Of a DNA stretch of 8,417 bases, positions 7,153 through 8,417 are shown in pieces; within the stretch, counting starts at the first letter, position 1; every line of letters begins with the position of its first letter. The notes under the pieces are model-generated. The model worked only from the letters and a program-made list of their open reading frames with translations, was not told where the DNA came from and searched no databases. A program made the translations under genes and the position numbers. The DNA is from Planctomycetota bacterium (GTDB lineage Bacteria; Planctomycetota; MHYJ01; JACPRB01): contig JACQFK010000582.1 of the NCBI GenBank assembly GCA_016200125.1, forward strand, positions 1-8,417, in the 5' to 3' direction.

Positions 7153-7160
7153 TCCGCGAT

Positions 7161-7225
7161 TCCACAAACCCAAGAAGTCGATTTATGGCATGAAATGCCA
7201 TAAATCGACTTCTTTGATTTGTGGA
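7161..7225 (+). terminator. Long AT-rich hairpin between convergent genes, probable bidirectional terminator
   Basis: A 65-base palindrome. A perfect 20-bp stem (7172-7191 with 7195-7214) closes a GAA triloop (7192-7194). It is flanked by a 3x3 mismatch (CCC against TGA) and a further 8-bp stem (7161-7168 with 7218-7225). T-rich sequence (TTCTTTGATTT) follows the inner stem on the + strand, and TTCTTGGGTTT does so on the minus strand, as expected of a terminator working for both rlmI and hsp20. The perfection and low GC, against very GC-rich surroundings, leave open a palindromic mobile repeat. Confidence 0.65.
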
Positions 7226-7245
7226 GCACGCGGGGGGAGGGAGGA

Positions 7246-7280
7246 CCGGGGCCGGCTCGGGAGGAGGGAGCCGACCCCGG
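7246..7280 (-). terminator. GC-rich hairpin directly after hsp20, possible terminator or mRNA stabiliser
   Basis: CCGGGGCCGGCTC (7246-7258) pairs with GAGCCGACCCCGG (7268-7280) at 12 of 13 positions around a nine-base purine loop. On the minus strand it begins 12 bases past the hsp20 stop. No T-tract follows it, so it may be a factor-assisted terminator or a 3'-end stabilising stem, with the AT-rich palindrome downstream as the actual stop. Confidence 0.45.
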
Positions 7281-7292
7281 CCCCCGGCTGAA

Positions 7293-7691
7293 TTACTTCT
7301 TCTCGAAGTACTTCACCGCGACCTTGCGCGGCTTGGCCTCCTCGGCCTTGGGAAGCGAGACGGTCAGGACCCCGTCCTTCAGCTCGGCCGACACCTGGTC
7401 CGCCAGGATCTCCCAGGGGACGGTGATCGTGCGCGCGAAGGCGCCGTAAAGCCGCTCGCGGCGGTGGAGCGACGCGGACTCCTGGCCCGCATACTTCTTC
7501 TCGCCCTTGATCGTCAGCTCGCCCTTGTCGAAGGCGACCTCGACGTCCTCGAGCTTGAGACCGGGGACCTCCGCCTCGACCTTCAGGACATCGCCCTCTT
7601 CCCACACGTTGAGGGGCGGGACGAACGTCGGCTCCATCTCGTCGCGGAGCCAATCCAGTCGGTTGGTCAGTTCGCTCAGATTTCCAAACAT
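7293..7691 (-). CDS. Small heat-shock protein, Hsp20/alpha-crystallin family
   Basis: 132-residue ATP-independent holdase that binds unfolding proteins in the cytoplasm and keeps them ready for DnaK/DnaJ refolding. A short N-terminal arm (1-24) precedes the alpha-crystallin domain (about 25-115): PPLNVWEEGDVLKVEAEVPG, LEDVEVAFDKGELTIKGEK, RRERLYGAFARTITVP and the signature ELKDGVLTVSLPK (103-115). The C-terminal tail has VAV (124-126), a weak version of the I-x-I motif that docks subunits in the oligomer. Length is normal for bacterial members. ATG 7691 has a good Shine-Dalgarno sequence (AAGGAG, six bases upstream). About 30 bases upstream of the start codon lies the transcription start predicted from a perfect -24/-12 promoter, so the gene is probably sigma-54 dependent. 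It is divergent from a dnaJ-like gene, which fits a joint protein-quality-control role. Confidence 0.95.
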   Translation of the reverse strand: MFGNLSELTNRLDWLRDEMEPTFVPPLNVWEEGDVLKVEAEVPGLKLEDVEVAFDKGELTIKGEKKYAGQESASLHRRERLYGAFARTITVPWEILADQVSAELKDGVLTVSLPKAEEAKPRKVAVKYFEKK

Positions 7692-7697
7692 CTCAGT

Positions 7698-7703
7698 CTC
7701 CTT
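7698..7703 (-). promoter_or_regulatory. Ribosome binding site of hsp20
   Basis: AAGGAG on the minus strand, six bases before ATG 7691, is the strongest Shine-Dalgarno match in the window. It fits a highly induced chaperone gene and fixes the start codon. Confidence 0.8.
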
Positions 7704-7731
7704 TCAACTTGCTCATGACAGGTTGGCATAG

Positions 7732-7747
7732 TGCAAACGTCGTGCCA
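7732..7747 (-). promoter_or_regulatory. Sigma-54 (-24/-12) promoter of hsp20, full consensus match
   Basis: The minus strand reads TGGCACGACGTTTGCA, matching every specified position of the RpoN consensus TGGCACRNNNNTTGCW with GG and GC ten bases apart. Transcription is predicted at about 7721, giving a leader of about 30 bases that contains the AAGGAG ribosome site. RpoN promoters need an enhancer-binding ATPase acting from upstream; the dyad at 7783-7798 is a candidate binding site. Confidence 0.82.
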
Positions 7748-7782
7748 GGGGGCGCTGAGTTCCCCGTCTGGAAACACTCGCC

Positions 7783-7798
7783 CTCCAATGATTTGGAG
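7783..7798. promoter_or_regulatory. Perfect dyad, possible shared enhancer-binding-protein site
   Basis: CTCCAA-TGAT-TTGGAG is a perfect 6-bp inverted repeat, extendable by GCC/GGC with a two-base bulge (7780-7803). Its centre is about 70 bases upstream of the predicted hsp20 start and about 108 bases upstream of the predicted dnaJ-like start. Both distances suit an upstream activator site for sigma-54 promoters. It might alternatively be a simple hairpin. Confidence 0.4.
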
Positions 7799-7871
7799 AG
7801 GGCAGGGACCGGGAACTTCGGACTCCTGTCAGCATGGCAGTGAGCCCTGACGCTCCGCTGGGGCGGCCGCC

Positions 7872-7887
7872 TGGCGCGCGAATTGCG
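7872..7887 (+). promoter_or_regulatory. Sigma-54 (-24/-12) promoter of the dnaJ-like gene
   Basis: TGGCGCGCGAATTGCG has the invariant GG (7873-7874) and GC (7885-7886) exactly ten bases apart and matches 10 of 12 specified consensus positions. Deviations are G for A at position 5 and G at the last position. Transcription is predicted at about 7898, leaving a 27-base leader with a GGAGG ribosome site. A chance match is more likely in GC-rich DNA, but position and orientation support it. Confidence 0.62.
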
Positions 7888-7915
7888 GTGCCTGCTCCCG
7901 CGTTAAGAGAACGGC

Positions 7916-7920
7916 GGAGG
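7916..7920 (+). promoter_or_regulatory. Ribosome binding site of the dnaJ-like gene
   Basis: GGAGG four bases before ATG 7925 supports this start codon, which begins directly at the conserved J-domain (DYY...). Confidence 0.65.
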
Positions 7921-7924
7921 CTGT

Positions 7925-8417
7925 ATGGACCGGGACTATTACTCCGATCTCGAGGTGTCGAAAAACGCGACGCCGGATGAGATCAACCGGGCTTTTCGCA
8001 AGCTCGCCGGGCGCTATCATCCCGACCGCAATCCCGGGGACAAATCCGCCGAAGAGAAATTCAAGCGGATCGCCGAGGCCTACAACGTCCTCCGCGACCC
8101 CAAGTCCCGCGCCGCCTATGACCAGGGCGGCTCGGAGCAGGTCCGGGTGGACACCGGCTTCCGCGGCTTCGACACCACCGAGGACATCTTCAGCCACTTC
8201 GGAGACCTCTTCGGCGATCTCTTCGGGCAGAGGGTCCGGGCCCGCGCGTACCGCCGCTGGCCGGAGGAATACGACACCGAGATCGAAGTCTATCCGGAGC
8301 CCGAGGAAGGGCTGGACCTGCGGCGCGAGGCGACGATCAGCGTCTTCACGGCGATGCTCGGCGGCTCCATCGACGTGCCGCTGGCGGAGGGCACGGCCGA
8401 GATGACGGTGCCGCCGG
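7925..8417 (+). CDS. DnaJ-family co-chaperone without visible zinc finger (class B/CbpA-like), 5' part
   Basis: 164 residues are visible; the frame is open to the window edge. DnaJ-type proteins deliver substrates to DnaK and stimulate its ATPase. The J-domain (about 4-67) is complete: [35 protein letters not shown] with the essential HPD (32-34), [23 protein letters not shown] Gly/Phe-rich segment follows (about 78-102: [20 protein letters not shown]). An acidic linker ([14 protein letters not shown]) then leads into the first substrate-binding domain ([34 protein letters not shown]). In class A DnaJ the cysteine-rich zinc finger interrupts this domain; here no cysteine is seen and the strand continues to the VPP turn, so a class B protein is likely. 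It is divergent from hsp20 and preceded by a probable sigma-54 promoter. Canonical DnaJ is presumably encoded elsewhere. Confidence 0.9.
   Translation, partial: MDRDYYSDLEVSKNATPDEINRAFRKLAGRYHPDRNPGDKSAEEKFKRIAEAYNVLRDPKSRAAYDQGGSEQVRVDTGFRGFDTTEDIFSHFGDLFGDLFGQRVRARAYRRWPEEYDTEIEVYPEPEEGLDLRREATISVFTAMLGGSIDVPLAEGTAEMTVPP

Noticed and set aside
7822..7850. Imperfect repeats such as TGTCA-N3-TGGCA and GTCAG...CTGAC upstream of the dnaJ-like gene
   Set aside because: Short and imperfect, not distinguishable from chance by eye; the dyad at 7783-7798 is stronger.
7692..7924. CIRCE operator or sigma-32 promoter for the chaperone genes
   Set aside because: No TTAGCACTC-N9-GAGTGCTAA inverted repeat and no convincing sigma-32 -35/-10 pair was seen; the -24/-12 elements explain the region better.
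1..8417. tRNA, rRNA, CRISPR array, insertion sequence or prophage
   Set aside because: No cloverleaf-like sequence, regular direct repeats, transposase motifs or phage genes were seen on either strand.

Overview
The window is GC-rich (by eye about two thirds G+C), densely coding bacterial chromosome. A planctomycete-like bacterium is the best guess. The main reason is the 437-residue protein with an N-terminal Cys-pair zinc-ribbon-like segment, one membrane span and a C-terminal carbohydrate-binding-like domain, a layout I associate with Planctomycetota. The secreted protein of no recognised family fits the same idea. This is inference; no rRNA or other marker gene is present.

Layout: (1) 1-785, 3' part of a glutaryl-CoA dehydrogenase gene (gcdH), + strand. 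(2) 788-1969, a secreted or lipoprotein-like protein of unknown function, two bases behind gcdH. (3) 2069-3961, a single-frame fusion of type I-beta DAHP synthase with prephenate dehydratase and an ACT domain. It joins the entry step of the shikimate pathway to a late step of phenylalanine synthesis. Its stop overlaps (GTGA) the start of (4) 3958-4665, a class I SAM methyltransferase. (5) 4662-5975, minus strand, the zinc-ribbon/membrane/CBM-like protein, whose stop overlaps that of the methyltransferase. (6) 6040-7152, + strand, an RlmI-type 23S rRNA cytosine methyltransferase, divergent from (5). (7) 7161-7280, two hairpins between convergent genes. (8) 7293-7691, minus strand, a small heat-shock protein (Hsp20). 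(9) 7925-8417, + strand, a DnaJ-family co-chaperone cut by the window edge.

The most notable region is the 233-base gap between the divergent hsp20 and dnaJ-like genes. Each gene has a -24/-12 (sigma-54) promoter at a sensible distance. The hsp20 site matches every specified position of TGGCACRNNNNTTGCW, and the dnaJ site has exact GG-N10-GC spacing and matches 10 of 12 specified positions. A perfect 6-bp dyad between them could be a shared activator site. This suggests a holdase/J-protein pair co-induced by a sigma-54 enhancer-binding protein rather than by sigma-32 or HrcA/CIRCE.

Other points of interest are the DAHP synthase-prephenate dehydratase fusion, a 65-base near-perfect AT-rich palindrome after rlmI, and -10-like boxes exactly 9 bases before the start codons of two divergent genes that lack Shine-Dalgarno sequences.
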